From Micromonospora_G sp044901685 (GTDB taxonomy: Bacteria > Actinomycetota > Actinomycetes > Mycobacteriales > Micromonosporaceae): a DNA stretch of 64,000 bases. The notes under the pieces were generated by a model. It had not been told where the DNA came from, made no database searches, and saw only the letters and a program-made list of their open reading frames with translations. Below, piece by piece: positions 1 to 8,230 of the stretch. The stretch is from the NCBI RefSeq assembly GCF_044901685.1, contig NZ_JBJDPS010000006.1:248001-312000 (forward strand), given 5' to 3'. How positions within the stretch are numbered: position 1 is the stretch's first letter; the number at the start of each line of letters is the position of its first letter. The position numbers were made by a program, and so were the translations under genes.

Positions 1-139
1 CGGGGACGCGGTGAGCCGGGCTTCGATGACGCAGGCGAACAAGGACATGACAGGGGTGCTCCAAACGTCGACAGGGGTTCGGCGAGGCGAGCGGGGCCGG
101 CCGGTGAGAGGGCGACCAGCCCCGCGCGGAGGGTTGGGG

Positions 140-565
140 TCAGAAGGCCGGTTCGAGGTCGCGGTCCGACGGCGCCCACGGGTCCTGCTCGGTGGCGGGC
201 TTGGCGGTGCGCTGGGACTGCGCTGCGGCGAATCGCATCGAGAGGGCGACGTTCGCGGCGGTGACCTGGAGTTGGCCGGCGGGCTTCTCGGTGGTCTGGT
301 TGAGGTAGGCCCAGACGGTGAGGTCGTCGCGGGCGTCGACGATCACGGTGTCGCCCTTCTTGGCGCTCTCGGCGACCCGTTCGGCGAGGGCTTCCCAGCA
401 GGTGACGGTGACCCACATGGTCGGCCCGTTGACCCACTCGCCAGCTGTGGTGCGGCGGCGGGTGTTGTGTCCGACGCGCAGCTTGCAGACGGCCTTGCCG
501 GCGGGGCTGTAGCGCAGTTCGGGCTCGTCGGCCAGGTTGCCCTCGAAGGTGAAGCTGAACAGCAT
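140..565 (-). CDS. ssb: Single-stranded DNA-binding protein (SSB-like)
   Basis: The 141-residue product has the OB-fold SSB layout: a GNL-x-DEPELRYSPAGK opening, a GEWV segment followed by TMWVTV, an LAERVAESAKKGDTV strand and an ASMRFA-like end. It should coat single-stranded DNA during replication or transfer of the element. It is shorter than chromosomal SSB and ends DLEPAF, without the usual acidic DxxxPF tip. I chose the ATG at 563-565 because GGGAG lies 7 nt upstream; a longer reading frame has no ribosome site. It is the last minus-strand gene seen on this side and is separated from the Prim-Pol gene by about 450 bp. Identification is by motif pattern. Confidence 0.85.
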   Translation of the reverse strand: MLFSFTFEGNLADEPELRYSPAGKAVCKLRVGHNTRRRTTAGEWVNGPTMWVTVTCWEALAERVAESAKKGDTVIVDARDDLTVWAYLNQTTEKPAGQLQVTAANVALSMRFAAAQSQRTAKPATEQDPWAPSDRDLEPAF

Positions 566-1014
566 GACGGTGCTCCCATCAGGGTGGTGCGGGGTGCGGG
601 TGCCGACCGGGTCGTGTGATCCGGCGCCGGGTGCCGCGCTGACGGGGCCGGTCAGAGCCCGCCCGTGGGCCGGGGCTGCAAGCAACCAGACAAAAAGATC
701 TTGGCGTCGAGCGGAGCGAGACAAGACAGCCAAGATGTTTTTGGATGGGCTTAGCGGCCCCGCGCCCGGGTGGGCTGACCTTCGGGTCCCTCAGCAGCGG
801 CATCAGGCGGCCACGGATCCCACCGACCACCAACGGCCGACAACCGCACCGCACCCTGCCGGGCCCAGCACCACACTGTTCAGCCCTCGACTCGTGGCCC
901 GGTGCCGCGGCAACCGGCAAGCCCCGACCCGCCCGCTGCCCGTGCGCTCGGCCCCACCGGCCCCGGCCGTCACCACCGGTGCACAACGACCGCCAATCGA
1001 GGTCGCGGACCGGG
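566..1014. other. Intergenic region without a recognised gene
   Basis: This 449-bp stretch lies between the SSB and Prim-Pol genes, both read leftward. All six frames are open for long distances only because of the high GC; none combines a ribosome site with a plausible protein. It probably holds the ssb promoter. A short AT-richer patch at about 690-745 is the most promoter-like part, but I see no convincing -35/-10 pair. Confidence 0.4.
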
Positions 1015-1887
1015 TTAGCGCCGGGGGCGGCGGAGACCGGCCCGCCAACCGGACGCGATCGTGCGCCGCGCCTCCCCCTGGCTCAACCCCACCGACACCG
1101 CCGCGTCGGTCAACCGGGGCCACACCACGGCCTCGTCGAGCGCTCCACTCGCGGCGAGCTGGCCGAGCCGGAACGCGGCCCGGTTCACCGCGTTGTTACG
1201 GCCACCGCCCGTCACCCGCTGCCCGCCCCGGAACGCCGGACGCGGCGCGGCCAGAATCCGACCGACCTCCCCGTCCAACGCGGCCTGCGCGTACCGATCG
1301 ACGTCGGCGATCGGCTCGGCCGCGACCGCCACCACCGGCGCTGGTGGGACCACCAACCGCGCAAGCGCCGGTGGGCACTGCGGCAGTGTGTCGCCGTCCC
1401 AGGGCTGGGTGAACAGGTACCGGTGGCCGGTCGCGTGCAGCGACGGCGGCGCGACCGCTGTTCCGCCCCGGCCGCGCCAGTCCACCCCGGGCAGTAACCC
1501 GATCCGACTGCCGTACCCGGTCGGGGCGAACCACAGGTGGTAGCCGAGACCCGTACGCACGAGCGGCCCGGCCGGGCGGACCACGTCGAGCAGATCGAGG
1601 ACCGCGCGCAGGCCGGCGTTGGTGTCGACGTCGCAGACATCCAGCGTGGTTCCGGTGGACAGGCCGATGTTCGCCCTCGGCCAGCGCCGCCACCACGACC
1701 GGATCAACCGGGCGTCGGTCGACGCCTCGTGCAGCCCATGCCGCAGCCGTGGATGCTTTCCCGGCGAGCCGCACCCGTCACGCTCCCGGCAGGAACAACC
1801 CCGACCGGGGACGGGGGTGTGTAGCGGCATCACCGGGATACCGGCCTCCGCGTATCGCAAGGCCGCGCCGAGCAGACTCTCTCCCAT
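1015..1887 (-). CDS. Bifunctional DNA primase/polymerase (Prim-Pol domain protein)
   Basis: The 290-residue protein has the plasmid/AICE Prim-Pol plan: an opening AALRYAEAGIPVMPLH, a Cys cluster (C31, C33, C39) followed by GKHP, a SWWRRWPRANIGL helix, a metal-binding D-x-D at residues 86-88, GYHLWF with a catalytic-type His at 117, and a GVDWRGRGG...APPSLHATG core. Such enzymes prime and extend DNA at plasmid and integrative-element origins. No helicase domain follows, so it would need a separate helicase. The ATG at 1885-1887 is preceded by GGAGGTGAAGAG, a very strong ribosome site, which decides the start. Related 5' sequence recurs at 4851-4990 and near 17.3 kb. Confidence 0.8.
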   Translation of the reverse strand: MGESLLGAALRYAEAGIPVMPLHTPVPGRGCSCRERDGCGSPGKHPRLRHGLHEASTDARLIRSWWRRWPRANIGLSTGTTLDVCDVDTNAGLRAVLDLLDVVRPAGPLVRTGLGYHLWFAPTGYGSRIGLLPGVDWRGRGGTAVAPPSLHATGHRYLFTQPWDGDTLPQCPPALARLVVPPAPVVAVAAEPIADVDRYAQAALDGEVGRILAAPRPAFRGGQRVTGGGRNNAVNRAAFRLGQLAASGALDEAVVWPRLTDAAVSVGLSQGEARRTIASGWRAGLRRPRR

Positions 1888-2018
1888 CTCTTCACCTCCC
1901 CTGCTTCCCTCCATGGTGCGTGGCACCCGGGCGTCTCGGCGCTTTGTTCCGGGCGCCGAGGTTTGCCTTCTGCCGTGCTCGGGGGGCCAGTGCGGCTCCG
2001 CCGCCAGGCCGTAGGTGC

Positions 2019-2753
2019 CTAGAGCGGCTGGGTGCGGGGTGGGTTGGTCTCAGGGGTGGTTGTGGGCTGGCGTGGTGGTGAGGTGGCCAGGGTGTGCAGT
2101 TCGGCGGCGAGTTCCTCGGCGGCGGTGAGTTCGCGGTGGAGGTCGGCAAGTTCGTGGTGAAGGTCGACTTCACGCTGTCGTAGCCGGTCGATGGTGTAGG
2201 TGCGGAGGTGGGCGAGGCGGGTCGGGGCCAGATGTCGGGCGTGGGCGTGCATGAGGTCGTGGCGCTGCGGGAGGGTTGTCCATCGGTGGAGCAGTGCCCG
2301 TACGGCCTCGGTGAGGTATTTGGCGCTGTGGTCGGGTACGGCGTCGTCCCAGCGTCGGCGGCTGACGCGGCGGAGTCCGAGGTTCCCGTAGGTCATGTCC
2401 GGGATGAGTTTCGGGCTGATCGTGCACGAGCCGCTGACTTCGATGCCGTTGACCAGAGGTCGGTCGATACGGAAGGTGTTTGGCCTGGGCTCGAAGCCGA
2501 GCTCGACCCGGATTCGTTCCTCGGGTGTGGTGAGTGTCGGGGCGGGATCGGCGGCGATGGTGATGCTGCCGGTGAGCCGCGGCCCGGTCATCTGGTAGCG
2601 GACCCAGCCGGTGTCGAAGTGCAGTGTCTCGATAGCGCTGATGGTGGGGAAAGGTGCTGTCAGGGGCAGGGTGAGATGTGTCTTTCGGTCTGCGGTGGTG
2701 CTGGGTTCCTGCCAAGGGGCTTCGTCGGGGTGGCTCTGCGCTGGGGTGGTCAC
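2019..2753 (-). CDS. Hypothetical protein, paralogue of the 7320-8117 gene
   Basis: The 244-residue protein has no family I recognise. Residues of about 50-65 (RYQMTGPRLTGSITI) align with CYQVTGPHLRGSIAF in the product of 7320-8117. Later blocks (VNGIEVSG / VHGITARG; SAKYLTEAVRALL / SRRYLLTVISTLA; LMHAHAR / LMHAAAR) align in the same order, so the two are paralogues. The last third is rich in Glu, Arg and Leu and probably forms a coiled coil; the extreme C-terminus is Pro/Thr-rich. The GTG start overlaps the stop of the broken gene upstream as GTGA, suggesting translational coupling. Confidence 0.7.
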   Translation of the reverse strand: MTTPAQSHPDEAPWQEPSTTADRKTHLTLPLTAPFPTISAIETLHFDTGWVRYQMTGPRLTGSITIAADPAPTLTTPEERIRVELGFEPRPNTFRIDRPLVNGIEVSGSCTISPKLIPDMTYGNLGLRRVSRRRWDDAVPDHSAKYLTEAVRALLHRWTTLPQRHDLMHAHARHLAPTRLAHLRTYTIDRLRQREVDLHHELADLHRELTAAEELAAELHTLATSPPRQPTTTPETNPPRTQPL

Positions 2754-2965
2754 TGTTCGGCCCGTTCGTAGTAGGCGCCTTCGGCGGCGCTGGAGAGTTT
2801 TTCGGCGGCGAGTCGGAGGTGGTGCAGTTCGTCGGGGTTAGTTGGTCGAGAGCGTCTTTGGTGGCTTGTGGGTCAGGCTTGATGAGGGCGGTGGGGGACG
2901 GGAGCGGCAGGCCACGCGGGGGCGGTCGGCGTCGGGTGGCATCCCGGTCAGTCGGTCGGGGTCAT
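2750..2965 (-). pseudogene. Broken small gene between two coupled genes
   Basis: An ATG at 2963-2965 overlaps the stop of the gene upstream (ATGA), and a TGA at 2750-2752 overlaps the start of the gene downstream (GTGA), so a small gene of about 70 codons is expected. No single frame spans it. The ATG frame stops after five codons. A second frame carries a protein-like segment ending ATKDALDQL, and a third carries NPDELHHLRLAAEKL and ends EGAYYERAEQ. Two frameshifts would restore one protein. Either the gene is decayed or the draft sequence has indels here. Confidence 0.45.
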
Positions 2966-4026
2966 GCCATCTCGGCCATGTGCGCCCGGTAGGCGCGGCC
3001 GGCGAGTTCCCGTTGTGGGTCGCTGAGGTCGCCGTCGCCGTGCACCACCTCACCGGCGGTGCGGGCGAGGGTGTCCAACTCGTCGCCGGTGAACTGGGCG
3101 GCAACGCCTCCGACGGTCACCACCCGCTGTACGGCATCGCGTCCCGGCGTGGCCGGAGAAGCGGGCGGTTCGTCGGATGCCAGGGTCACGCTGTCGACGG
3201 ACCACGACTCGTCCTGGGCGGCGTGGAAGTAGAGGCGGGTGATCTCTTCGTCGGCGGTGGGCGGGTCGACGGGGCAACCGTGGTGGCCGGATACCTCCGG
3301 CCACCACTCCCGGGCGAACTCGGCTACACCACGCCTCGCGGCACTCTCCGACCGGTGGACCTCGACGGTCGTGCCGTGCCGGTGCGAGATCGACACCACC
3401 CACAGCTCACCGGCCGGCATGTTCTTCGGCTCGTTACGCTGCCGCTGCGCCTCGGCGATCGCGTCAGGCACCGTCAGTTCCCGCAGATCGCCCTCGTACC
3501 ACCAGCGGGCACGGGTCAGCCCTCCGCCGGGCTGGATGACGACCGGGCTGGTCTCGGGGGCGGAGAGGAAGAACCCGCGCCCGTAGTCTTCGGCCAACTC
3601 AAGCCGAATCTCGATCGCGTCGCGTGTGTCGGTGTCGAGGTCCGGCATCACCGGCCCGCCGTACGCCTCGGCCTCGGCTCGCGTCACCGCGTCGGGGTGC
3701 GCCCCGATCTGGCCGTCGGACGGGCAGTGCCACAGCATCCGCCGCTCGGCATCCCAGACCGCGCATAGCTTCGCCGCCACCTCGGGGGCGTCGTAGCTGA
3801 TCTCGACTGCCACCCGGTGCGCACCGGGGAACACCTTCGCGAGCATCTCGGCGGCCTGCCCGGCTTCCAGCGTCGCGTACCGGTCGCCGGCGGTGTCGGC
3901 GTCATCCTTCGCGGCCTGCCTCAGCGGGTCGACGGTGAGGCCGCTCACCGCGTGCGGGTCGACCAGTCGCGCCGCCGGACGGGGCCGGGTGGTGAAGGTG
4001 CGCAGGTCGATGGTCGTGCTGGTCAT
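2962..4026 (-). CDS. Hypothetical protein (about 354 residues)
   Basis: I do not recognise this family. The N-terminal part begins TSTTIDLRTFTTRPRP. It continues with a mixed alpha/beta region containing VAVEISYDAP and LWHCPSDGQIGAHP, then an acidic stretch, and ends in a short helical segment (TARTAGEVV..RELAGRAYRAHMAEMA). There is no signal peptide or membrane segment. The start is the ATG at 4024-4026 with AAGGA upstream; a much longer reading frame to the right has no ribosome site and overlaps the neighbouring gene. Its stop overlaps the start of the broken small gene (ATGA), so it belongs to the same transcript as 2019-2753. Confidence 0.7.
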   Translation of the reverse strand: MTSTTIDLRTFTTRPRPAARLVDPHAVSGLTVDPLRQAAKDDADTAGDRYATLEAGQAAEMLAKVFPGAHRVAVEISYDAPEVAAKLCAVWDAERRMLWHCPSDGQIGAHPDAVTRAEAEAYGGPVMPDLDTDTRDAIEIRLELAEDYGRGFFLSAPETSPVVIQPGGGLTRARWWYEGDLRELTVPDAIAEAQRQRNEPKNMPAGELWVVSISHRHGTTVEVHRSESAARRGVAEFAREWWPEVSGHHGCPVDPPTADEEITRLYFHAAQDESWSVDSVTLASDEPPASPATPGRDAVQRVVTVGGVAAQFTGDELDTLARTAGEVVHGDGDLSDPQRELAGRAYRAHMAEMA

Positions 4027-4196
4027 GATCGTTTCCTTCAGAGTGAGGTTGGGTCTGCCGAAGAACCGAGACGACCGCCGGCCCTTGTCGTGGGCTGGCG
4101 GTCGAATCGGAGTCGGCGCAGCGGATTTACGTCGCGCTCGGGCCGCCGTCGTGACCGGGAGCGCCGTAGTCGGCATTGCCGCAGGAGCAGCCCCGA

Positions 4197-4850
4197 TCAC
4201 CGTCCCCCGGCTTCGAGCCGGATCTGGTGGTGCCACAACGAAACCCCGGCCCCGTGCCGCCTCCACCGGGTCGACCAAGCGATGAGGGTGTCCGGACTGG
4301 TTGGGCCGTACACCGAGCGGTCGTCTGCGCGGACCAGGACCCGCTGCCCAGCGAGGAACAGCACGTGCCCGTGCGGCGAGTTCCGGAACCGGATCTCGCC
4401 GTTCGCGCGGCCGAACACCCAGGCGGCGAAATAGTCCTCGCCGTACTGCGGGTACCGGCCGTAGTCCGAGGCGATCAGCGCCATCCGGGTGCGCGCCCGC
4501 TCCAACGTCATCGACTCCAGGAAGTCGTCCGGCACAGTCGGGTGATGGGCGAGGGTGACGACCTCGACGTCGACGCCGGGAAACGTGGTGGTTGTCTGGT
4601 CGTCCAAGGTGACGGTGACCTGCCCGGCCTGGTGGTCGACGCCGGTGACGAGCAGCTGCTCGTGTTCGCCGCCCGGTCGGACGGCATGGCCGGGTCGTGG
4701 CTCGGTCAAGGGGGCGAGGCGGACCACGTCGCCGACGGCTATCGCGTGGCCGGGCCTGCCGTTGTGAGTGAGGCGCAGCAGCGCGGCAGGGCGGTCGAGG
4801 ACCGGGTTTCCGGGAGTGTGAACGTAGTCGCGGATGGTCTTGATAGTCAT
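4197..4850 (-). CDS. Hypothetical protein
   Basis: The 217-residue protein begins MTIKTIRDYVHTPGNPVLDRP. It has a beta-rich first half with two short motifs typical of small SH3-like barrels (GDVVRLAPL and GQVTVTLDDQ). The second half holds an aromatic-rich block (DYGRYPQYGEDYFAAWVFGR) and ends in RYHG-like basic sequence. No catalytic motif is evident. The ATG at 4848-4850 has GAGGAG nine bases upstream. The frame extends farther upstream, but that part reproduces a piece of the Prim-Pol gene's 5' end and is probably not translated as part of this gene. Confidence 0.65.
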   Translation of the reverse strand: MTIKTIRDYVHTPGNPVLDRPAALLRLTHNGRPGHAIAVGDVVRLAPLTEPRPGHAVRPGGEHEQLLVTGVDHQAGQVTVTLDDQTTTTFPGVDVEVVTLAHHPTVPDDFLESMTLERARTRMALIASDYGRYPQYGEDYFAAWVFGRANGEIRFRNSPHGHVLFLAGQRVLVRADDRSVYGPTSPDTLIAWSTRWRRHGAGVSLWHHQIRLEAGGR

Positions 4851-4990
4851 GTCCGCTCCTCGGCCCCGGAATGCCGGGAAGTTGGGGGTGGGTTTTGTCG
4901 AGACCGGGAGACCGGCGTCCGGGCACCGCAAGGCCGCGTCGGGCAGGCTGCCCACCGTCTTCGCGCCTCGCCCGCGTCTCACCGTGTTTC
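4851..4990 (-). repeat. Partial copy of the Prim-Pol gene 5' region
   Basis: On the minus strand this intergenic stretch matches the start of the Prim-Pol gene and its leader (about 1836-1926). Shared blocks include gaccggc-tccg-caccgcaaggccgcg and, further out, the CATGGCACCC-type sequence upstream. Translated, it gives DAALRCPDAGLPV, close to GAALRYAEAGIPV in Prim-Pol. The copy stops after about 30 codons and runs into the leader of the next gene. It looks like a recombination relic or a duplicated leader carrying a promoter. Confidence 0.45.
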
Positions 4991-5019
4991 ATGGCACCCG
5001 CTTCGCACGGGCGCAGCTG

Positions 5020-5640
5020 TCAGAGCGAGTAGGGCCGTAGCTGGGTGCGGTCGGTGACGTGGGCGCGGACGGTCGGGTCGCCGACGGTGTGGATTTCGAC
5101 ACCGGCTTCGCCCCAGTCGTCGACCACCTTGTAGGGCCAGTCGGGGTCGCCGTGCCAGACCAGGTCACCGGGCTGGTACTCGACGCCGGGCAGCGGCACC
5201 ATCTGGTCACCGCCCTCGTCGTGCCAACGGCGGACATCCGCGTCGATGTCGCTGTAGTTTCCGCGGTCGTTGATGTACCAGGCGCGGGGAAAAACCTGGT
5301 GGGTGACCATGGCGCGGGCCAGTTCGATCTCGGCGACGTCGCGGCTGGGAAAAGTCCCGACGATGCTGCCTTCGAGCGTGACGTGGTACCGGTCCCGGTC
5401 GAACGAGATGTAGGCGTCGGACTCGTCGGGGATGTCCCACCAATCGGCGAGGATGTCCGTTGCCGTGTTCTCGCTGAGGTCCCGCAGCCGCTCGGCCAGG
5501 CTGGACGCGTCGTCGTGGTCCCGACCGATGTTGATCCGCACGGCGGTCCCGTCGGCGCACACCATCAACTCGACGTCCCCGGTGTCGTTGCGCTCGACGT
5601 GGAACCGTGGCGCCGTGTCGTGGAGGGTGAGCTCGCCCAT
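5020..5640 (-). CDS. Hypothetical protein coupled to the DUF3560 gene
   Basis: The 206-residue protein begins GELTLHDTAPRFHVERND and has an alpha/beta N-terminal region (MVCADGTAVRINIGRDHDDASSLAERL), a DILADWWDIPDESDAYI block, and a C-terminal small beta barrel (PGVEYQPGDLVWHGDPDWPYKVVDD). I do not recognise the family. Its ATG (5638-5640) shares one base with the stop of the DUF3560 gene (TGATG), so translation is probably coupled. It is acidic, soluble and without membrane segments. Confidence 0.7.
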   Translation of the reverse strand: MGELTLHDTAPRFHVERNDTGDVELMVCADGTAVRINIGRDHDDASSLAERLRDLSENTATDILADWWDIPDESDAYISFDRDRYHVTLEGSIVGTFPSRDVAEIELARAMVTHQVFPRAWYINDRGNYSDIDADVRRWHDEGGDQMVPLPGVEYQPGDLVWHGDPDWPYKVVDDWGEAGVEIHTVGDPTVRAHVTDRTQLRPYSL

Positions 5641-7208
5641 CAGAGGCCGCTGTCCCGGACGGATTCGTCAACGCCAGGGCCGGCAGCCGCAGAAACGACA
5701 GCGGGCGGCTCGGGTGTCCTGCCCGGGAAGACGGCGAGCCACTGGTGAGTCTGGAACTCGCGGGGTGGGCTGTCGGTGAGGGCGACGCTCACCCAGTTGC
5801 CGAGTTCACGGCGGTGTTCGACCGGCCCGACCGCCGTGACGGGTCCGGCGAAGTACCGCCACAACTCGCGTCGACCGCCGGAGTATTGCCACACCCCCTT
5901 GACGAGGTCGCCGGGGTGCAGGTCCTGCGGGTGGCGGTCAACCGGGTCGCCGTCGGGCAGCCGCCACGACGGTGCCCGCCGGTCCGCGAGCAGGGACGCC
6001 ACGATGTCCGGCACGAGTTCGCCGGCCTCCAGGCGGTCGAACACCGCGAGGTAGGCGGCCGACAGGCGGCGGCTCTCGCTGACCGTCTCCGGGTCGGCGG
6101 TGCCGGGCCAGAACGCGGTGACCTCGGCGTCGCTGGCCGACAGGTCCAAGCCGTGAACGAGACGCTGCGCCCAGCGGACATGCCGGGCACGGGTCTGGTC
6201 AGCTGGGTCGTAGCCGGCGATCCGCGCCCCGTGCTCCAGACGCTGCCACCGCTCGACGGCGGTGGCGAGGTGCACCGGCCACGGCTGCCCGTGCGGGGTG
6301 TCGTACTGCAGGCCGTCGCGGCGGCGGCCGAAGATCTCGTCGAAGGGTGCCTTCTGCGGCCACATCGGGTTGTCGAGACTGACCGTCTTGCGGTTCACCC
6401 GCGTCACCCGGTACCACCCGTAGGAGCGCACCTGGACCAGGTCGTCCTTGGCGAGGTTGTCCGGCCCCCACGCCACGAACTCCCCGGACGCGGCGCGGTC
6501 GGCAAGCTTGGCCTCCTGATGGGCGATGTCCTCGGCCAGCCGGTCGATCTCCCGCTGCACCCGGGCCTGATACCCCGCACTGGTGTCGGCCTCGGCGGCG
6601 GCAACGCGTTCGCGTTCCCAGCGGCGCAGGTCGGCCCGGAGGCGTTCGAGCCGTCGCATGATCGCCCGAGGGTTGTCCTTCGCGTCCTCGTGCACGCGTA
6701 CCGCGTTGGCCCGTTCGGCGAGGTCGCCCGCGTACCGGTCCTCCTTGATGGCCTTGTTGACATTGGTCCGGGCCCGTTCGCGGCGGTTGTGGTCGGCGGC
6801 GTAGGAGTGGTGGCCGGGCATCTCCGGCTGCCCGAACGGGATCGCCTCGTAGACCCGGTCCGCCGCGTGCTGCCGGGCGTCGCGGCGTGACGCTGCGGCG
6901 CCGGCCCGTTCGTGGAGTCGGTCGGCGCGTTCGTCGGCGCGGACCGCGCGGTCGGCTTCACGGTCGGCGGTCGGCCGCCACTGGTCGTCGACCTCGATCT
7001 CGACGTCGAACCCGTTGTCACGTAGCGCCTGCGCGGCGGCGTCGATACGCCACCGCTGGACGTCGCGGTCACGGCTGCCACGGATGTAGATCCCCACCGA
7101 CGACGACCAGCGGAACCCGTGCGGCTTGACCAACTCGTAGACACCGTCACCCTTGCGGGAACCGGTCAGGACGGTGCCGTCCGCGTGCGAATGCGAAATG
7201 GTGATCAT
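5640..7208 (-). CDS. DUF3560 domain-containing protein
   Basis: The 522-residue protein starts ITISHSHADGTVLTGSRKGDG and continues with LKPHGFRWSSSVGIYIRGSRDR-like sequence, the hallmark of DUF3560 proteins of actinobacterial and proteobacterial plasmids; their biochemical role is unknown. Residues of about 85-240 form a long basic/acidic coiled coil. The C-terminal half has two small beta-barrel-like segments (DDLVQVRSYGWYRVTRV and PGDLVKGVW). The ATG at 7206-7208 has AAGGAG upstream. A terminator-like hairpin lies about 30 nt upstream of the start, so expression may depend on readthrough. Confidence 0.75.
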   Translation of the reverse strand: MITISHSHADGTVLTGSRKGDGVYELVKPHGFRWSSSVGIYIRGSRDRDVQRWRIDAAAQALRDNGFDVEIEVDDQWRPTADREADRAVRADERADRLHERAGAAASRRDARQHAADRVYEAIPFGQPEMPGHHSYAADHNRRERARTNVNKAIKEDRYAGDLAERANAVRVHEDAKDNPRAIMRRLERLRADLRRWERERVAAAEADTSAGYQARVQREIDRLAEDIAHQEAKLADRAASGEFVAWGPDNLAKDDLVQVRSYGWYRVTRVNRKTVSLDNPMWPQKAPFDEIFGRRRDGLQYDTPHGQPWPVHLATAVERWQRLEHGARIAGYDPADQTRARHVRWAQRLVHGLDLSASDAEVTAFWPGTADPETVSESRRLSAAYLAVFDRLEAGELVPDIVASLLADRRAPSWRLPDGDPVDRHPQDLHPGDLVKGVWQYSGGRRELWRYFAGPVTAVGPVEHRRELGNWVSVALTDSPPREFQTHQWLAVFPGRTPEPPAVVSAAAGPGVDESVRDSGL

Positions 7209-7236
7209 GGTGGTGCTCCTTGAGGGTGCTGAACGC

Positions 7237-7271
7237 GAAAAAGCCCGGCCCGCGCTGGGCGCGGACCGGGC
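7237..7271 (-). terminator. Intercistronic rho-independent terminator-like hairpin
   Basis: Read on the minus strand, a GCCCGG-(2)-CGCGC stem with a short loop is followed directly by TTTTT. It lies between the stop of 7320-8117 and the ribosome site of the DUF3560 gene, leaving too little room for a separate promoter. It may act as an attenuator inside an operon. Confidence 0.55.
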
Positions 7272-7319
7272 GAGAAGAAACCGAGGTGGCGGCCTCCGGG
7301 TCAGCGGAGGCTCAGCGGG

Positions 7320-8117
7320 CTACGAGGGGCGGGTTGCCGCGCAGTCGTGTGCGGCGTGGGCGCTGAGTAGGCCGGCGAGGCCGTCACCAGGGGTGATCAT
7401 GACGGTGGGGGTGTCGCAGGCGTGGCAGGTCAGCCAGTCACCGTCATCGTCAGCGCTGATGTAGGTGTCGGGGTGCGCGAAGGGCAGGCTCTCGGGGCAG
7501 CGGGACGCGGCGGTCGTCGGGTGGAGCTTGAGCGGTGACAGGGCCTGTAGTTGGTCGGCTAGGGAGTAGGCCGCGGTGAGGTCTTTGCGGACTTCGGTCA
7601 GGAGATGGTGGTTGAGGAGGATCTGACCGTGGGTCCACCGCTTGAGTCGGGCGTTCGCGGTGGTCCGGGCCGCCGCGTGCATCAGCTCTTTGACGTCGAG
7701 CCGGCGGTAGGAGTCGGCGAGCGTGCTGATCACGGTCAGGAGGTACCGGCGGCTGCGCTCGGGCAGCTTGGCGGTAGTCGCGGGGCGGTTCCGCTTTGTT
7801 TGGTCGGGCACCCGAAGCAGGTCCAGGTGGTGCTGCCAGGTTGGGTCGTCGAGGTTCACGACGGCGCCGCCTCTCGCGGTGATTCCGTGAACGACGGGCA
7901 GGTCGTCCTGGTAGTGCGCGAAGAGGTGGTCGCCGTCACCGAGCTGGATGATGATCCGGTCCGGGACGGCCTGGTCATCGCGGACGTCGGGTTTGAACGC
8001 GATCGAGCCGCGTAGGTGCGGCCCGGTCACCTGGTAGCAGACGACGCCGGTGGTCCGGACATCGGCCGTCACGGTGACTAGGCCGTAGCCGGCGAGGGCG
8101 TGAACGGTCTCGGTCAT
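7320..8117 (-). CDS. Hypothetical protein, paralogue of the 2019-2753 gene
   Basis: The 265-residue protein shares ordered sequence blocks with the product of 2019-2753 (CYQVTGPHLRGSIAF, VHGITARGG, RRYLLTVIST, LMHAAAR). It differs at the C-terminus, which has LTCHACDTPTVM: a Cys pair that, with the nearby His residues, could form a small zinc site. Function unknown. The ATG at 8115-8117 has a G-rich ribosome site (AGGGGG). A hairpin with a T tract follows the gene at 7237-7271. Confidence 0.7.
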   Translation of the reverse strand: MTETVHALAGYGLVTVTADVRTTGVVCYQVTGPHLRGSIAFKPDVRDDQAVPDRIIIQLGDGDHLFAHYQDDLPVVHGITARGGAVVNLDDPTWQHHLDLLRVPDQTKRNRPATTAKLPERSRRYLLTVISTLADSYRRLDVKELMHAAARTTANARLKRWTHGQILLNHHLLTEVRKDLTAAYSLADQLQALSPLKLHPTTAASRCPESLPFAHPDTYISADDDGDWLTCHACDTPTVMITPGDGLAGLLSAHAAHDCAATRPS

Positions 8118-8230
8118 AGCAAACCCCCTGGGTTGAAATCGGGGTTGGACTGGCTGATGAGGGACGGCACAGCCACCGCCGGTGGCCGTTTACGGCGTCG
8201 GGATCGGTGGCCCGCCGGTGGGTGGATGTG

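Noticed and set aside
579..986. Leftward frame between the SSB and Prim-Pol genes
   Set aside because: No ribosome site and Gly/Arg-rich non-protein-like composition.
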